DNA of 64,000 nt from Pseudomonas sp. S30 (GCF_016518545.1 NZ_JACVTO010000002.1:186001-250000); one strand, 5' to 3'. Shown: positions 17,752 through 26,773, counted from the first letter of the stretch. Translations and numbers: made by a program. The notes: a model not told the origin generated them from the sequence alone.

Positions 17752-18678
17752 GTGTCCCGATTCATAGCCTTTTTTGTCGCGTTCATCGCTTTTTCCGCCC
17801 AGGCCGACGTGCGTGTGCTCACCAGTATCAAGCCCTTGCAGCAGATCGCCGCAGCGGTTCAGGACGGCATCGGTGATCCCGAAGTACTGCTGCCCCCCGG
17901 CGCGTCGCCGCACAACTATGCGCTGCGCCCCTCTGACGTGCGCAAGGTCGCCGATGCCGACCTGCTGTACTGGATCGGACCGGACATGGAGAGCTTCCTG
18001 CCGCGTGTGCTGGGCAATCGCAGCAAGCCCACCGTGGCCGCGCAATCCCTGCCGGGGATGAAGTTGCGCCGCTTCGGCGAGGACAGCCATTCCCATGCGC
18101 AGGACCATGACGACCACGATCATGATCACCGTCCGGGCTCGCTGGATGCGCACCTGTGGCTGTCCTCGGTCAATGCCCGGGTGATCGCGGCGAAGATGGC
18201 GGCCGATCTGGCGCAGGTCGATCCGGCCAACGCGGCGCGTTACCAGGCCAACCAGCAGGCGTTCGTGCAACGGCTGGATGCGCTCGACCAGCGCCTGAAA
18301 ACCCAGGTGGCGGGCATCGCCGGCAAGCCGTACTTCGTGTTCCATGAGGCGTTCGATTACTTCGAGGCCGAGTATGGCCTGCGCCATGCCGGGGTCTTCA
18401 GCGTGGCCGCCGAGGTGCAGCCGGGCGCTCAGCATGTGGCGGCGATGCGCAAGCGCTTGCAGGAAGTGGGGCCGACCTGCGTATTCAGCGAGCCCCCCCT
18501 GCGGCCGCGCCTGGCCGAAACCCTGGTGGCCGGGCTGCCGGTCACCCTGGCCGAGCTCGATGCACTGGGCGGTACCGACCCGGTCGACGGCCAGGGCTAC
18601 GAGCGGCTGCTGGAGAAGCTAGGCACGGACCTCACCGGGTGCCTGGCGAAGCTGCCGGACGCCGCTGCGGCGCGCTAG
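17752..18678 (+). CDS. znuA: Zinc-binding periplasmic protein of ZnuABC
   Basis: The GTG start at 17752 gives a short signal peptide (MSRFIAFFVAFIAFSAQA) and 308 residues. The frame is open upstream into zur on the other strand and is not coding there. The cluster A-I fold carries His ligands in ASPHNY, DAHLWLS and FHEAFDYF. A histidine/aspartate-rich loop (SHSHAQDHDDHDHDH) near residues 115-132 is typical of zinc-specific members. It captures zinc in the periplasm and hands it to ZnuB. Confidence 0.95.
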   Translation: MSRFIAFFVAFIAFSAQADVRVLTSIKPLQQIAAAVQDGIGDPEVLLPPGASPHNYALRPSDVRKVADADLLYWIGPDMESFLPRVLGNRSKPTVAAQSLPGMKLRRFGEDSHSHAQDHDDHDHDHRPGSLDAHLWLSSVNARVIAAKMAADLAQVDPANAARYQANQQAFVQRLDALDQRLKTQVAGIAGKPYFVFHEAFDYFEAEYGLRHAGVFSVAAEVQPGAQHVAAMRKRLQEVGPTCVFSEPPLRPRLAETLVAGLPVTLAELDALGGTDPVDGQGYERLLEKLGTDLTGCLAKLPDAAAAR

Positions 18679-18698
18679 GCTTTTCAGGCAGAGCCTAG
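18675..18698 (+). terminator. Hairpin at the znuA stop
   Basis: CTAGGCT (18675-18681) pairs with AGCCTAG (18692-18698). It overlaps the znuA stop codon and the left end of the MITE-like element. It lacks a T-run. The same TAGGCTTTTCAG string follows radC at 60193. Confidence 0.4.
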
Positions 18699-18860
18699 TG
18701 TGGTGTATCACAAGTAAACGCTATAAATGCCGGCGCTTTTCATGCTCATGCGGCGTTGCCGCTCCTCGCCGTAGCTGGGCTACGACTCGTCGCGGCGCCT
18801 TGCCTGAGCATGAAAATCACTCGGCCTTTATCAGCGTTACTTGTGAAACACCACACTAGG
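18694..18860. mobile_element. MITE-like palindromic element, 167 bp
   Basis: The 24-bp ends (18694-18717 and 18837-18860) are inverted repeats with one mismatch, and begin CCTAGTGTGG. Inside, CATGCTCA (18741-18748 region) and TGAGCATG near 18805 form a second arm, and GTAGC-TGGGCTAC marks the centre. Nearly the whole element can fold into one long imperfect hairpin. It has no open frame. It lies in the gap between znuA and thrB. It fits a non-autonomous element mobilised in trans; target-site duplication is not clear. The family name is not known to me. Confidence 0.7.
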
Positions 18861-18880
18861 GCCAGCAGCGGCTTGCCGGT

Positions 18881-19831
18881 TCAGAGAGCGAATGGCAGCT
18901 TCAGCGCGACCTGTCCACGCCTGGCCAGGCGCACCTCGAACTCGCGCGGGTCGTGGATGGTGACATCCATGCCGGCGAAGTCGCGCGCGGCGATCAGCCG
19001 CGACAGCCAGAACCGCACGCAACCGACACGCAGCATCACCGGCCACAGTTCGGCTTCGGCCGCAGTGAAGGGGCGCAGCGCGGCGTACGCGCCCAGCAGG
19101 GCCTGGGCGTGTGGCAGGTCGATACCGCCCTGTGCGTCCAGGCACCAGTCGTTGAGGGTGATGGCGATGTCGTACAGCATCGGACCGGAACAGGCATTGT
19201 AGAAGTCGATCAGGCCGCTCAGGTGCGTGCCTTCGAACATCACGTTGTCGCGGAACAGGTCGGCGTGCAGATTGGCCCTGGGCAGCGCCAGGATCTGCGC
19301 CTTGCAGCGAGCGATCTCATCCAGGGCCGAGCGCAGCAGCTGCGCCTGTTCGGCGCTCAGGCTCGGCAGCAGCGCTTCCCCCGCCTCGAGCATCCACTCC
19401 AGGCCTCGGTCGGTGCGCCGCTCGATGATGCGCTCGCGGGTGGCCAGGTGGATGTGCGCCAGCAGCTCGCCGACCTGGGCGCAGTGCTGGGCGTTGGGCG
19501 CCTTGACGTGTTTGCCCGAAAGCCTTGGTTGCAGCAGCGCCGGCTTGCCGCACAGCTGGCGCAGACCCTGGCCGTCGCGGTCGCGTATCGCATAGGGCAC
19601 CGGCATGTCGGCTTCGTGCAGCACGTCGAGCAGTTCGACGAAGAACGGCAGGTCGGCGGCCGGCCCGCGTTCGATGAGCGTCAGGACGAACTCGCCCTTT
19701 TCCAGGCTGACGAAGAAGTTGCTGTTTTCGGTGCCCGCGGCGATGCCTTGGAAATCGAGCAAGCGACCCAGCTCGTACGGCGCCAGAAAAGTTTCCAGCT
19801 CGGGCCGGGACACGGGGGTGAAGACTGACAT
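18881..19831 (-). CDS. thrB: Homoserine kinase
   Basis: The 316-residue protein is the APH-fold type of homoserine kinase used by Pseudomonas, with the catalytic stretch NLHADLFRDN and metal site LIDFYNACSG. It phosphorylates homoserine in threonine synthesis. The neighbour DUF2782 gene lies 73 bp upstream on the same strand, as in P. aeruginosa (PA5494-PA5495). A 9-bp hairpin stands in the gap between them. Confidence 0.95.
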   Translation of the reverse strand: MSVFTPVSRPELETFLAPYELGRLLDFQGIAAGTENSNFFVSLEKGEFVLTLIERGPAADLPFFVELLDVLHEADMPVPYAIRDRDGQGLRQLCGKPALLQPRLSGKHVKAPNAQHCAQVGELLAHIHLATRERIIERRTDRGLEWMLEAGEALLPSLSAEQAQLLRSALDEIARCKAQILALPRANLHADLFRDNVMFEGTHLSGLIDFYNACSGPMLYDIAITLNDWCLDAQGGIDLPHAQALLGAYAALRPFTAAEAELWPVMLRVGCVRFWLSRLIAARDFAGMDVTIHDPREFEVRLARRGQVALKLPFAL

Positions 19832-19851
19832 GTTGGAAAGCTGCCCATGCG

Positions 19852-19873
19852 GGCACTTTCAGCCGAAAGTGCC
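19852..19873 (-). promoter_or_regulatory. Perfect hairpin before thrB
   Basis: GGCACTTTC (19852-19860) and GAAAGTGCC (19865-19873) pair around the tetraloop AGCC. It lies between the DUF2782 gene and thrB, both on the minus strand, 20 bp before the thrB ATG. It may be a partial terminator or a leader structure. No leader peptide is evident. Confidence 0.5.
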
Positions 19874-19904
19874 GGATTGATAAGTAAAGGTACGCGCCGC
19901 TACC

Positions 19905-20192
19905 CTACCACTCGAAGATCTTCCAGGACGGAATCAGCATGTCCGGCTGGTCGGATCGAATGAAGTTGCCGTCGGAGCCGTCGGCGCGTACCAGGAAATA
20001 AGGCTTGCCGTGTTTCGGCGTGACCTTGATCGCGTACAGGAAGCCGTTCTGGCGGTATTCCTGGATGGTGCGATCGCCTTCCGTGCGAATGGTCACATCG
20101 GGATCGGCCGATGGAGCGTCTTCCGCCGCCAGCGCCAGGGCCGGGGTGAAGGCCAGCAGGCTGAGCAGTAACAGGCGAATGGGTGTGCGCAT
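19905..20192 (-). CDS. DUF2782-family exported protein
   Basis: The 95-residue protein has a signal peptide ([18 protein letters not shown]) and a small beta-rich domain ([33 protein letters not shown]) matching DUF2782. Its function is unknown. The conserved place between polA (divergent) and thrB is known across Pseudomonas and other gammaproteobacteria. Confidence 0.88.
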   Translation of the reverse strand: MRTPIRLLLLSLLAFTPALALAAEDAPSADPDVTIRTEGDRTIQEYRQNGFLYAIKVTPKHGKPYFLVRADGSDGNFIRSDQPDMLIPSWKIFEW

Positions 20193-20267
20193 GATAACCT
20201 AAGTCCTTTTGTCGTCACTGATCCGGCTATTCTAGCGCCGGACCCGTCGAAAAGGTTGATTCCTCTC

Positions 20268-23015
20268 ATGAGCCAAGCGCCCCTCGTCCTGGTGGACGGT
20301 TCGTCCTACCTCTACCGCGCCTTTCACGCGCTGCCGCCGCTGACCACGTCCAAAGGCCTGCCCACCGGCGCGGTCAAGGGGGTGCTGAACATGCTCAAGA
20401 GCCTGCGTCGGCAGTACCCCGACGCCCTGTTCGCGGTGGTCTTCGACGCCAAGGGCGGAACCTTCCGCGACGCGATGTTCGCCGAATACAAGGCCAATCG
20501 CCCGAGCATGCCCGACGACCTGCGGGTGCAGGTCGAGCCGCTGCACGCCAGCGTCAAGGCGCTGGGCTATCCACTGCTGTGCGTGGAAGGGGTCGAGGCC
20601 GACGACGTGATCGGCACCCTGGCCCGCAGCAGTGCGTCCGCTGGCCGGCCGGTGATCATCTCCACCGGCGACAAGGACATGGCGCAGCTGGTGGACGGCC
20701 ATATCACCCTGGTCAACACCATGACCGGCACGGTGCTGGACGTGGCAGGCGTGCACGAGAAGTTTGGCGTGGGTCCGGAGCACATCATCGATTTTCTCGC
20801 GCTGATGGGCGACAAGGTCGACAACATTCCTGGCGTTCCCGGCGTGGGCGAGAAAACCGCCGTGGGCCTGCTGACCGGCATCGGTGGTGGCTTGCGCGAG
20901 CTCTACGAGAACCTCGACAAGGTGCCGGGCCTGGCCATTCGCGGTGCCAAGGGCCTGCCGGCCAAGCTCGAGGAGCACCGCGACGCGGCGTTCCTGTCCT
21001 ACGAGCTGGCCACCATCAAGATCGACGTACCGCTGGACATCGAGGTCGACGCGCTGGTGTGCGGCGAGCCCGACCGCGAGGCGCTGCTGGCGCTGTACAG
21101 CGAAATGGAGTTCAAGGGCTGGATCGCCGAGGTCCAGCGCGAGGCGGCGCGCGAAGGTACTGCGATCGCCCCAGTGCAAGAGCCTGCCGCCCCAGTCGAG
21201 GCCAGCTACGAAACGATTCTCGACCCGGGGCGTTTCGAGGCCTGGCTGGAGAAGCTGCGCCAGGCGCCGCTGTTCGCTTTCGACACCGAGACCACCGGCC
21301 TGGATGCCCAGCGCGCGCAGCTGGTGGGGTTGTCGTTCGCGGTCGAGCCCCATGAAGCGGCCTACGTGCCCCTGGCCCACGATTACGAAGGCGCGCCGCA
21401 GCAGCTGGATCGCGAGGCGGTGCTGCTGGCGCTCAAGCCGCTGCTCGAAGACCCGGCCAAGGCCAAGGTCGGGCAGAACGCCAAGTACGACATCAACATC
21501 CTGGCCAACGCCAGCCCGTCGATCGAGGTGCGTGGCGTGGCCTACGACACCCTGCTCGAATCCTACGTGTTCGACTCGACCGCCACTCGCCACGACATGG
21601 ACAGCCTGGCGCAGAAGTACCTGAACCACAGCACCATCGCCTTCGAGGACATCGCCGGGCGTGGTGCCAAGCAGCTGACCTTCAATCAGATCCACCTGGA
21701 CAAGGCCGGCCCCTACGCTGCCGAGGACGCCGACATCACCCTGCGCTTGCACCATGCGTTGCAGAAGCGCCTGGCCACCACGCCGAGCGTGCAGCCGGTG
21801 CTGATGGACATCGAGATGCCGCTGGTGCCGGTGCTGGCGCGCATCGAGCGCCAGGGGGCGCTGGTCGATGCCGCGTTGCTCAAGGTGCAGAGCGGCGAGC
21901 TGGGGGTGAAGCTGGCCGAGCTGGAACGCAAGGCGTTCGAACTGGCCGGCGAAGAGTTCAACCTCGGTTCGCCCAAGCAGCTGGGGAGCATCCTGTACGA
22001 CAAGCTGGGCATGCCGGTGCTGAGCAAGACCGCCAAGGGCCAGGCGTCCACCGCCGAGGCGGTGCTCGCCGACCTGGCCGCCGAAGGCTACCCGCTGCCC
22101 ACGGTGCTGATGGAATACCGCTCCCTGAGCAAGCTCAAGAGCACCTATACCGACAAGCTGCCCGAGCAGATCAACCCGCGCACCGGGCGCATCCACACCT
22201 CCTACCAGCAGGCCGTGGCGGCTACCGGCCGGCTGTCCTCCAGCGATCCGAACCTGCAGAACATCCCGGTGCGCACCCCCGAAGGCCGGCGCATCCGCCA
22301 GGCCTTCATCGCCAGCCCCGGCTACCGCCTGCTGGCCGCGGACTACTCGCAGATCGAGCTGCGCATCATGGCCCACCTGGCCAAGGACGAAAGCCTGCTG
22401 CATGCGTTTCGCAACGACCTGGACGTGCACCGTGCCACGGCCGCCGAGGTGTTCGGGGTGGCGCTGGAGGCGGTCACCCATGACCAGCGGCGCAGCGCCA
22501 AGGCCATCAACTTCGGGCTGATCTACGGGATGAGCGCCTTCGGCCTGGCCAAGCAGATCGGTGTCGACCGCAAGCAGTCCCAGGATTACATCGACCGCTA
22601 CTTCACCCAGTACCCCGGCGTGCTGGCATACATGGAGCGCACCCGTACCCAGGCGGCCGAGCAAGGTTTCGTCGAGACCCTGTTCGGCCGTCGCCTGTAC
22701 CTGCCGGACATCAATGCCAAGAATCCCGCCCTGCGTCGCGGCGCCGAGCGGACGGCGATCAACGCGCCGATGCAGGGCACGGCGGCCGATATCATCAAGC
22801 GGGCGATGGTCAACGTGAATCAGTGGCTCGACGACAGCGGCCTGGATGCGCGGGTGATCCTGCAGGTGCACGATGAACTGGTCCTGGAGGTGCGCGAGGA
22901 CCTGGTCGAGCAGGTCAGCGCCGAGATTCGCCCGCACATGAGCCGTGCCGCCGAACTGGACGTGCCGCTGCTGGTGGAAGTGGGCGTCGGATCGAACTGG
23001 GACGAGGCGCACTGA
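20268..23015 (+). CDS. polA: DNA polymerase I
   Basis: The ATG at 20268 gives [15 protein letters not shown] and 915 residues; AAAGG is 12 bp upstream. Domains in order: 5'-3' exonuclease (residues 1-290, with [10 protein letters not shown] and [14 protein letters not shown]), 3'-5' proofreading exonuclease with Exo [12 protein letters not shown] (near 340), and family A polymerase ([30 protein letters not shown]). It acts in repair and Okazaki fragment processing. The proofreading catalytic residues are intact. A long antisense frame is a shadow. Confidence 0.98.
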   Translation: MSQAPLVLVDGSSYLYRAFHALPPLTTSKGLPTGAVKGVLNMLKSLRRQYPDALFAVVFDAKGGTFRDAMFAEYKANRPSMPDDLRVQVEPLHASVKALGYPLLCVEGVEADDVIGTLARSSASAGRPVIISTGDKDMAQLVDGHITLVNTMTGTVLDVAGVHEKFGVGPEHIIDFLALMGDKVDNIPGVPGVGEKTAVGLLTGIGGGLRELYENLDKVPGLAIRGAKGLPAKLEEHRDAAFLSYELATIKIDVPLDIEVDALVCGEPDREALLALYSEMEFKGWIAEVQREAAREGTAIAPVQEPAAPVEASYETILDPGRFEAWLEKLRQAPLFAFDTETTGLDAQRAQLVGLSFAVEPHEAAYVPLAHDYEGAPQQLDREAVLLALKPLLEDPAKAKVGQNAKYDINILANASPSIEVRGVAYDTLLESYVFDSTATRHDMDSLAQKYLNHSTIAFEDIAGRGAKQLTFNQIHLDKAGPYAAEDADITLRLHHALQKRLATTPSVQPVLMDIEMPLVPVLARIERQGALVDAALLKVQSGELGVKLAELERKAFELAGEEFNLGSPKQLGSILYDKLGMPVLSKTAKGQASTAEAVLADLAAEGYPLPTVLMEYRSLSKLKSTYTDKLPEQINPRTGRIHTSYQQAVAATGRLSSSDPNLQNIPVRTPEGRRIRQAFIASPGYRLLAADYSQIELRIMAHLAKDESLLHAFRNDLDVHRATAAEVFGVALEAVTHDQRRSAKAINFGLIYGMSAFGLAKQIGVDRKQSQDYIDRYFTQYPGVLAYMERTRTQAAEQGFVETLFGRRLYLPDINAKNPALRRGAERTAINAPMQGTAADIIKRAMVNVNQWLDDSGLDARVILQVHDELVLEVREDLVEQVSAEIRPHMSRAAELDVPLLVEVGVGSNWDEAH

Positions 23016-23022
23016 GGCCAGT

Positions 23023-23060
23023 GCCTGCCGGCTGCGATCTAAGGTCGCAGCGGTGCAGGC
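23023..23060 (+). terminator. Long hairpin downstream of polA
   Basis: GCCTGC (23023-23028) pairs with GCAGGC (23055-23060), and GCTGCGA (23031-23037) with TCGCAGC (23045-23051). It begins 8 bp after the polA stop. It may end polA transcription, but no T-run follows. Confidence 0.55.
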
Positions 23061-23099
23061 GCGAAGATGAAACCTTGGCGATTAGTTTGCCGCGCTCAG

Positions 23100-23126
23100 G
23101 AACTTAATCGGTGAAGGTCGCTCAGA
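23100..23126 (+). promoter_or_regulatory. AlgU (sigma-22) promoter for the sRNA
   Basis: GAACTT at 23100-23105 and TCAGA at 23122-23126 are separated by 16 bp, matching the AlgU/RpoE consensus GAACTT-N16/17-TCnnA. It is in the place where P. aeruginosa ErsA is transcribed from a sigma-22 promoter (established knowledge). Confidence 0.8.
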
Positions 23127-23132
23127 GTACCT

Positions 23133-23262
23133 GAATGGCTGGTGAAGCCTTTCGATGCTCCTATGTTGTGTTAAGTGTTGGCAGATAACCGGATCCCGCC
23201 CTGGCGGTCCGGACTTGAACCCCGAACTTCCCCCTCCCCATATGAAGTCCGGGGTTTTTTTT
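23133..23262 (+). ncRNA. ersA: ErsA-like small RNA
   Basis: The polA-engB gap holds an AlgU-type promoter, about 130 bases of non-coding sequence, and a strong intrinsic terminator. The C-rich single-stranded stretch CCCCTCCCC in the terminator loop (23231-23239) could pair with ribosome-binding sites, as described for ErsA. The same gap carries ErsA in P. aeruginosa and Spot 42 in E. coli. The exact start is inferred from the -10 element. ErsA is known to repress algC, and algC is encoded at 56210 in this window. Confidence 0.8.
23220..23262 (+). terminator. Intrinsic terminator of the ErsA-like RNA
   Basis: CCCCGAACTTC (23220-23230) pairs with GAAGTCCGGGG (23244-23254) with one mismatch, followed by eight T residues (23255-23262). 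The 13-base loop holds the C-rich stretch. Confidence 0.92.
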
Positions 23263-23305
23263 GCCTGTCGTTCGCCGCCGGGCGCACGACGGCGCCCTTC
23301 TCGCC

Positions 23306-23938
23306 TCAAGCCGCAGGCTTGTCCTCCAGCTCCATCCAGTCGGCCAGCACCCGGTATGCCTCTTCCAGCCCCTGGCGCTTGGGCGCCGAGAACAGCTGGA
23401 TGGACGCCGCATCGCCCCACCCCTTGCGAATCTCGGACTGCACCTTGAGCAGGGTGTTCTTGCCCGCGCCGTGGGTGAGCTTGTCGGCCTTGGTCAGGAG
23501 GATGTGCATGGGCATGCCGCTGGCCTGGGCCCAGTCGAGCATCATCTTGTCGAAGTCGGTCATCGGATGGCGCACGTCCATCAGCAGGATCACCCCGCGC
23601 AGGCACTCGCGGCCACCAAGGTAGGCCTCCAGGTGCTTCTGCCAGTGCTGCTTGAGCGGAATCGGCACCTTGGCGTAGCCATAGCCGGGCAGGTCGACCA
23701 GGCGGCGGTCGTCGTCCAGGCTGAAGAAGTTCAGCAGCTGGGTGCGCCCTGGCGTCTTGGACGTGCGCGCCAGGCTGGCATGGGTCAGCGTGTTGAGGGC
23801 GCTGGATTTACCGGCGTTGGAGCGGCCGGCGAACGCCACCTCGTAGCCCAGGTCTTGCGGGCATTGTTCGACCTTGGCGGCGCTGAGGGCGAATTTGGCC
23901 TTCTGGCAGAGGCCGAGGATGGGGTTTTTGACGTGCAT
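23306..23938 (-). CDS. engB: Ribosome biogenesis GTP-binding protein YihA/YsxC
   Basis: The 210-residue TrmE-Era-EngA-YihA family GTPase has G1 [10 protein letters not shown]3 DLPGYG and G4 TKADKL. It assists 50S subunit assembly in the cytoplasm. It is convergent with the small RNA gene. The start at 23938 gives [12 protein letters not shown]. The 465 bp upstream before cytochrome c4 holds the divergent promoters. Confidence 0.96.
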   Translation of the reverse strand: MHVKNPILGLCQKAKFALSAAKVEQCPQDLGYEVAFAGRSNAGKSSALNTLTHASLARTSKTPGRTQLLNFFSLDDDRRLVDLPGYGYAKVPIPLKQHWQKHLEAYLGGRECLRGVILLMDVRHPMTDFDKMMLDWAQASGMPMHILLTKADKLTHGAGKNTLLKVQSEIRKGWGDAASIQLFSAPKRQGLEEAYRVLADWMELEDKPAA

Positions 23939-24403
23939 GGGGTATCCGAAGTGGGTTTTGCCTGATCCAGGCCAGATTTCCGTTTACGGGGTGCAAGTAT
24001 ATAATGCCCCAGTTTTTGTGTGCTCATTCCCCCTGAAGGGGAACGGGCAGGGGGTGTCGAACATCAGCTTGCGCATCAGAACGCAGCGCGGCCCCCAACC
24101 CTGTCAGGTCGTTGCGCATGGCGAGACGGCTGCTGGCGAACGCGAGGTTGCAGCGCTTTTCAGCGCACAGGCTACACAGGATTCCCAGGCGTTGCACAGC
24201 CGCTGCCGCGCGGCTGTCCAGGGAGCCAGATTCCGGGCGCGTTATGACCGGGCCGATGACGCACTTCGCTCAGGGTTTCAAGGCTATGCCGTCGCGTGGA
24301 TTGTGCATGGACTGCGGTACCGAGGACTACCGATCGGTCATCCTTTGGATGAATGGCAGTCCCGATACATAACATTTCACCCTTAGCCGTGTTGGATTAG
24401 CTG
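23939..24403. other. Structured non-coding gap before cytochrome c4
   Basis: No frame in these 465 bp looks coding. A good -10 TATAAT lies at 24000-24005. Downstream are TTCCCC/GGGGAA (about 24028-24044) and GC-rich repeats around 24060-24110, so the RNA would be strongly folded. A leader of nearly 400 bases or a separate small RNA is possible. In P. aeruginosa I recall a second cytochrome gene here (PA5491); no CxxCH remnant is seen. Confidence 0.5.
23977..24005 (+). promoter_or_regulatory. Candidate promoter for the leader of cytochrome c4
   Basis: A consensus TATAAT at 24000-24005 has a weak -35 TTTCCG at 23977-23982 with 17-bp spacing. It would give a leader of almost 400 bases. Confidence 0.5.
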
Positions 24404-25021
24404 ATGAACAAACTTGTCGTGAGTCTGCTGTTGACCATGGGCATCGCAGGAGCGGCCGGTGCCGCTGGCCCGATCAAGGGCGATGCCGCCGCAGGCCAGG
24501 CGAAGACTGCGGTCTGCGGTGCCTGCCACAACCCCGACGGCAACAGCCTGGCGCCGAACTTCCCGAAACTGGCCGGCCAGGGCCAGCGCTACCTGGAAAA
24601 GCAACTGCACGATATCCAGTCCGGCAAACGCCCGGTGCTGGAAATGACCGGCATGCTGGCAGGGCTCGATGACCAGGACCTGGCCGACATCGCCGCCTAC
24701 TTCGCCAGCCAGACCGCCAGCGTGGGGGCTGCCGACCCGAAGCTGGTAGAGCGCGGCCGCGCCCTGTTCAACGGCGGCGACCTGGACAAGGGCATGCCGG
24801 CCTGCACCGGCTGTCACTCGCCCAATGGCCAGGGCATCGCCCTGGCGGGCTTCCCGCACCTGGGCGGCCAGCATGCCCAGTACACGTCCAAGCAACTGAA
24901 CGACTTCCGCGAGGGCAATCGCAGCAACGATGGCGACGCCATGATCATGCGCACCATCGCCGGCAAGCTGAGCAACAAGGATATCGAGGCACTGGCCAGT
25001 TATATCCAGGGCCTGCATTGA
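24404..25021 (+). CDS. Diheme cytochrome c4
   Basis: The 205-residue protein has a Sec signal peptide (MNKLVVSLLLTMGIAGAAGA) and two heme c motifs, CGACH and CTGCH, one in each half, with distal Met candidates. It carries electrons in the periplasm between the bc1 complex and terminal oxidases such as cbb3. The dsbA gene, encoding the thiol oxidase, follows. Length and arrangement are normal for cytochrome c4. Confidence 0.94.
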   Translation: MNKLVVSLLLTMGIAGAAGAAGPIKGDAAAGQAKTAVCGACHNPDGNSLAPNFPKLAGQGQRYLEKQLHDIQSGKRPVLEMTGMLAGLDDQDLADIAAYFASQTASVGAADPKLVERGRALFNGGDLDKGMPACTGCHSPNGQGIALAGFPHLGGQHAQYTSKQLNDFREGNRSNDGDAMIMRTIAGKLSNKDIEALASYIQGLH

Positions 25022-25081
25022 GCCTGTGTTAACGCTCGGTTAATCCCGCAGGCCCGAACATGCTGGCGCTGGATGTGGACT

Positions 25082-25109
25082 GTTCACGCAGACGCGTAGG
25101 TGCGTGAAC
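25082..25109 (+). promoter_or_regulatory. Inverted repeat in the cytochrome c4-dsbA gap
   Basis: GTTCACGC (25082-25089) and GCGTGAAC (25102-25109) are perfect complements across 12 bases. It is 60 bp after the cytochrome stop and 160 bp before dsbA, and may be a terminator or an operator. No T-run follows. Confidence 0.4.
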
Positions 25110-25271
25110 GGGTTTGCGTGCGAAGGGCTGAACCGCGGTCCCTGCCAGGCCTCGCGCACAAACCCCCTATATTTTCCGCTTCCAGTCGTTACACTACAGA
25201 ACTCGATCCCGCCGCTGCCTGTCTGAGCACAGGTCGCGTCGGGGCGACCCCAGATCGCTCAGGAGTAAAGC

Positions 25272-25907
25272 ATGCGTAAACTGATTCTCAGCACCGCGCT
25301 GGTCGCTGCCAGCGTTTTCGGTATGGCCGCAGTCCAGGCTGCCGAACCTGCCACGGCAGGCAAGGAATATATCGAGCTGAGCAACCCGGTACCGGTTTCC
25401 GAGCCCGGCAAGATCGAGGTCGTCGAGCTGTTCTGGTATGGCTGCCCGCACTGCTATCACTTCGAACCGACCCTCAACCCCTGGGTCGAGAAATTGCCGA
25501 AGGACGTCCACTTCAAGCGCATTCCGGCCATGTTCGGCGGCCCCTGGGATGCTCACGGCCAGATGTTCCTGACCCTCGAAGCCATGGGCGTGGAGCCCAA
25601 GGTGCACGCTGCGGTGTTCGATGCCATCCAGAACCAGCGCAAGCGCCTGACCGATCCCGAGGACATGGCCGAGTTCCTCGCCACCCAGGGCGTGGACAAG
25701 GACAAGTTCCTGGCTACCTTCAACTCCTTCGCGATCAAGGGCCAGGTCAACCAGGCCAAGGAACTGGCGAAGAAATACGAGATCACCGGTGTGCCAAGCA
25801 TGGTGATCGACGGCAAGTACCGCTTCGACCTGGGCACCGCCGGCGGGCCGGAAGGGGTGCTGAACGTCGCCGACCAGCTGATCGCCAAGGAGCGCGCCGC
25901 CAAGTAG
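25272..25907 (+). CDS. dsbA: Thiol:disulfide interchange protein DsbA
   Basis: The 211-residue protein has a signal peptide (residues 1-23) and the catalytic motif Cys58-Pro-His-Cys61, followed by the cis-Pro loop GVPSMV. It puts disulfide bonds into periplasmic proteins. AGGAGTAAAGC supplies the ribosome-binding site. The next gene starts 11 bp downstream, so they form an operon. Confidence 0.97.
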   Translation: MRKLILSTALVAASVFGMAAVQAAEPATAGKEYIELSNPVPVSEPGKIEVVELFWYGCPHCYHFEPTLNPWVEKLPKDVHFKRIPAMFGGPWDAHGQMFLTLEAMGVEPKVHAAVFDAIQNQRKRLTDPEDMAEFLATQGVDKDKFLATFNSFAIKGQVNQAKELAKKYEITGVPSMVIDGKYRFDLGTAGGPEGVLNVADQLIAKERAAK

Positions 25908-25918
25908 GCGGCGTAGCC

Positions 25919-26773
25919 ATGGCCCGTTTGCGTCAAACGCGAAGCGTCGGCCTGCACCAGCCGCGGGTCAACGAGCATCATCTGCAGGCCCCCGGCCTGC
26001 CGGAAGATGGTCGCCTGCGGCTGTTGAGCTTCAACATCCAGGTCGGCATCAGCACCGAGCGCTACCGTCATTACCTGACGCGCAGTTGGCAGCACCTGCT
26101 GCCGCACAACGGGCGGGCCGGCAACCTGCAGAAGATCGGCGAACTGCTCGGCGACTTCGACCTGGTGGCCCTGCAGGAAGCCGATGGCGGCAGCCTGCGC
26201 TCGGGCTACATCAATCAGGTCGAGCACCTGGCTCAGCTGGGCGCATTTCCCTACTGGTACCAGCAGCTCAATCGCAACCTCGGCCGGTTCGCCCAGCACA
26301 GCAACGGCGTGCTCAGCCGCCTGCGGCCTCATCAGCTGGAAGACCACCCGCTGCCTGGCCCGGCCGGTCGCGGGGCGATCCTGGTGCGCTTCGGCGAAGG
26401 CGAGGACGCGCTGATCGTGGTCATGATGCACCTGGCCCTGGGGGCCAAGACCCGCGCGCTGCAACTGGCCTACATCCGCGAGCTGATCGGCGGCTACCGT
26501 CATCAGGTGCTGATGGGCGACATGAACACCCATGCCAACGATCTGCTCGAGCGCTCGCCTTTGCGCGATCTGGGCCTCATCGCCCCGCAGGTCGAGGCGA
26601 CCTTTCCCAGCTGGCGCCCGCAACGCTGCCTGGACCACATTCTGCTGAGCCCCAGCCTGACCCTGGAACGGGTTCAGGTGCTGTCCCAGCCCATCTCAGA
26701 TCACCTGCCGGTGGCGGTGGAGATCCGATTGCCGGACGCCCTCACCCTGGATACCCTGCCGGCGGTGCGCTGA
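25919..26773 (+). CDS. Endonuclease/exonuclease/phosphatase-family hydrolase
   Basis: The 284-residue protein has the EEP-fold motifs LSFNIQVG, LQEADGG, MGDMNTH and SDHLPV. No signal peptide is seen. It may cut a phosphodiester or phosphoester; the substrate is unknown. It follows dsbA by 11 bp (PA5488-like). The N-terminal 25 residues are basic and may be over-extended; no strong ribosome-binding site precedes the ATG. Confidence 0.88.
   Translation: MARLRQTRSVGLHQPRVNEHHLQAPGLPEDGRLRLLSFNIQVGISTERYRHYLTRSWQHLLPHNGRAGNLQKIGELLGDFDLVALQEADGGSLRSGYINQVEHLAQLGAFPYWYQQLNRNLGRFAQHSNGVLSRLRPHQLEDHPLPGPAGRGAILVRFGEGEDALIVVMMHLALGAKTRALQLAYIRELIGGYRHQVLMGDMNTHANDLLERSPLRDLGLIAPQVEATFPSWRPQRCLDHILLSPSLTLERVQVLSQPISDHLPVAVEIRLPDALTLDTLPAVR

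Noticed and set aside
20232..23012. Very long open frame on the minus strand opposite polA
   Set aside because: It is a shadow of GC-rich codon bias. Its composition is Gln, His, Val and Leu-rich with no domain, and polA on the other strand is complete.
23874..24386. Open frames crossing the gap before cytochrome c4
   Set aside because: They begin inside engB or have no ribosome-binding site, and encode Arg/Pro/Ser-rich strings without a family.
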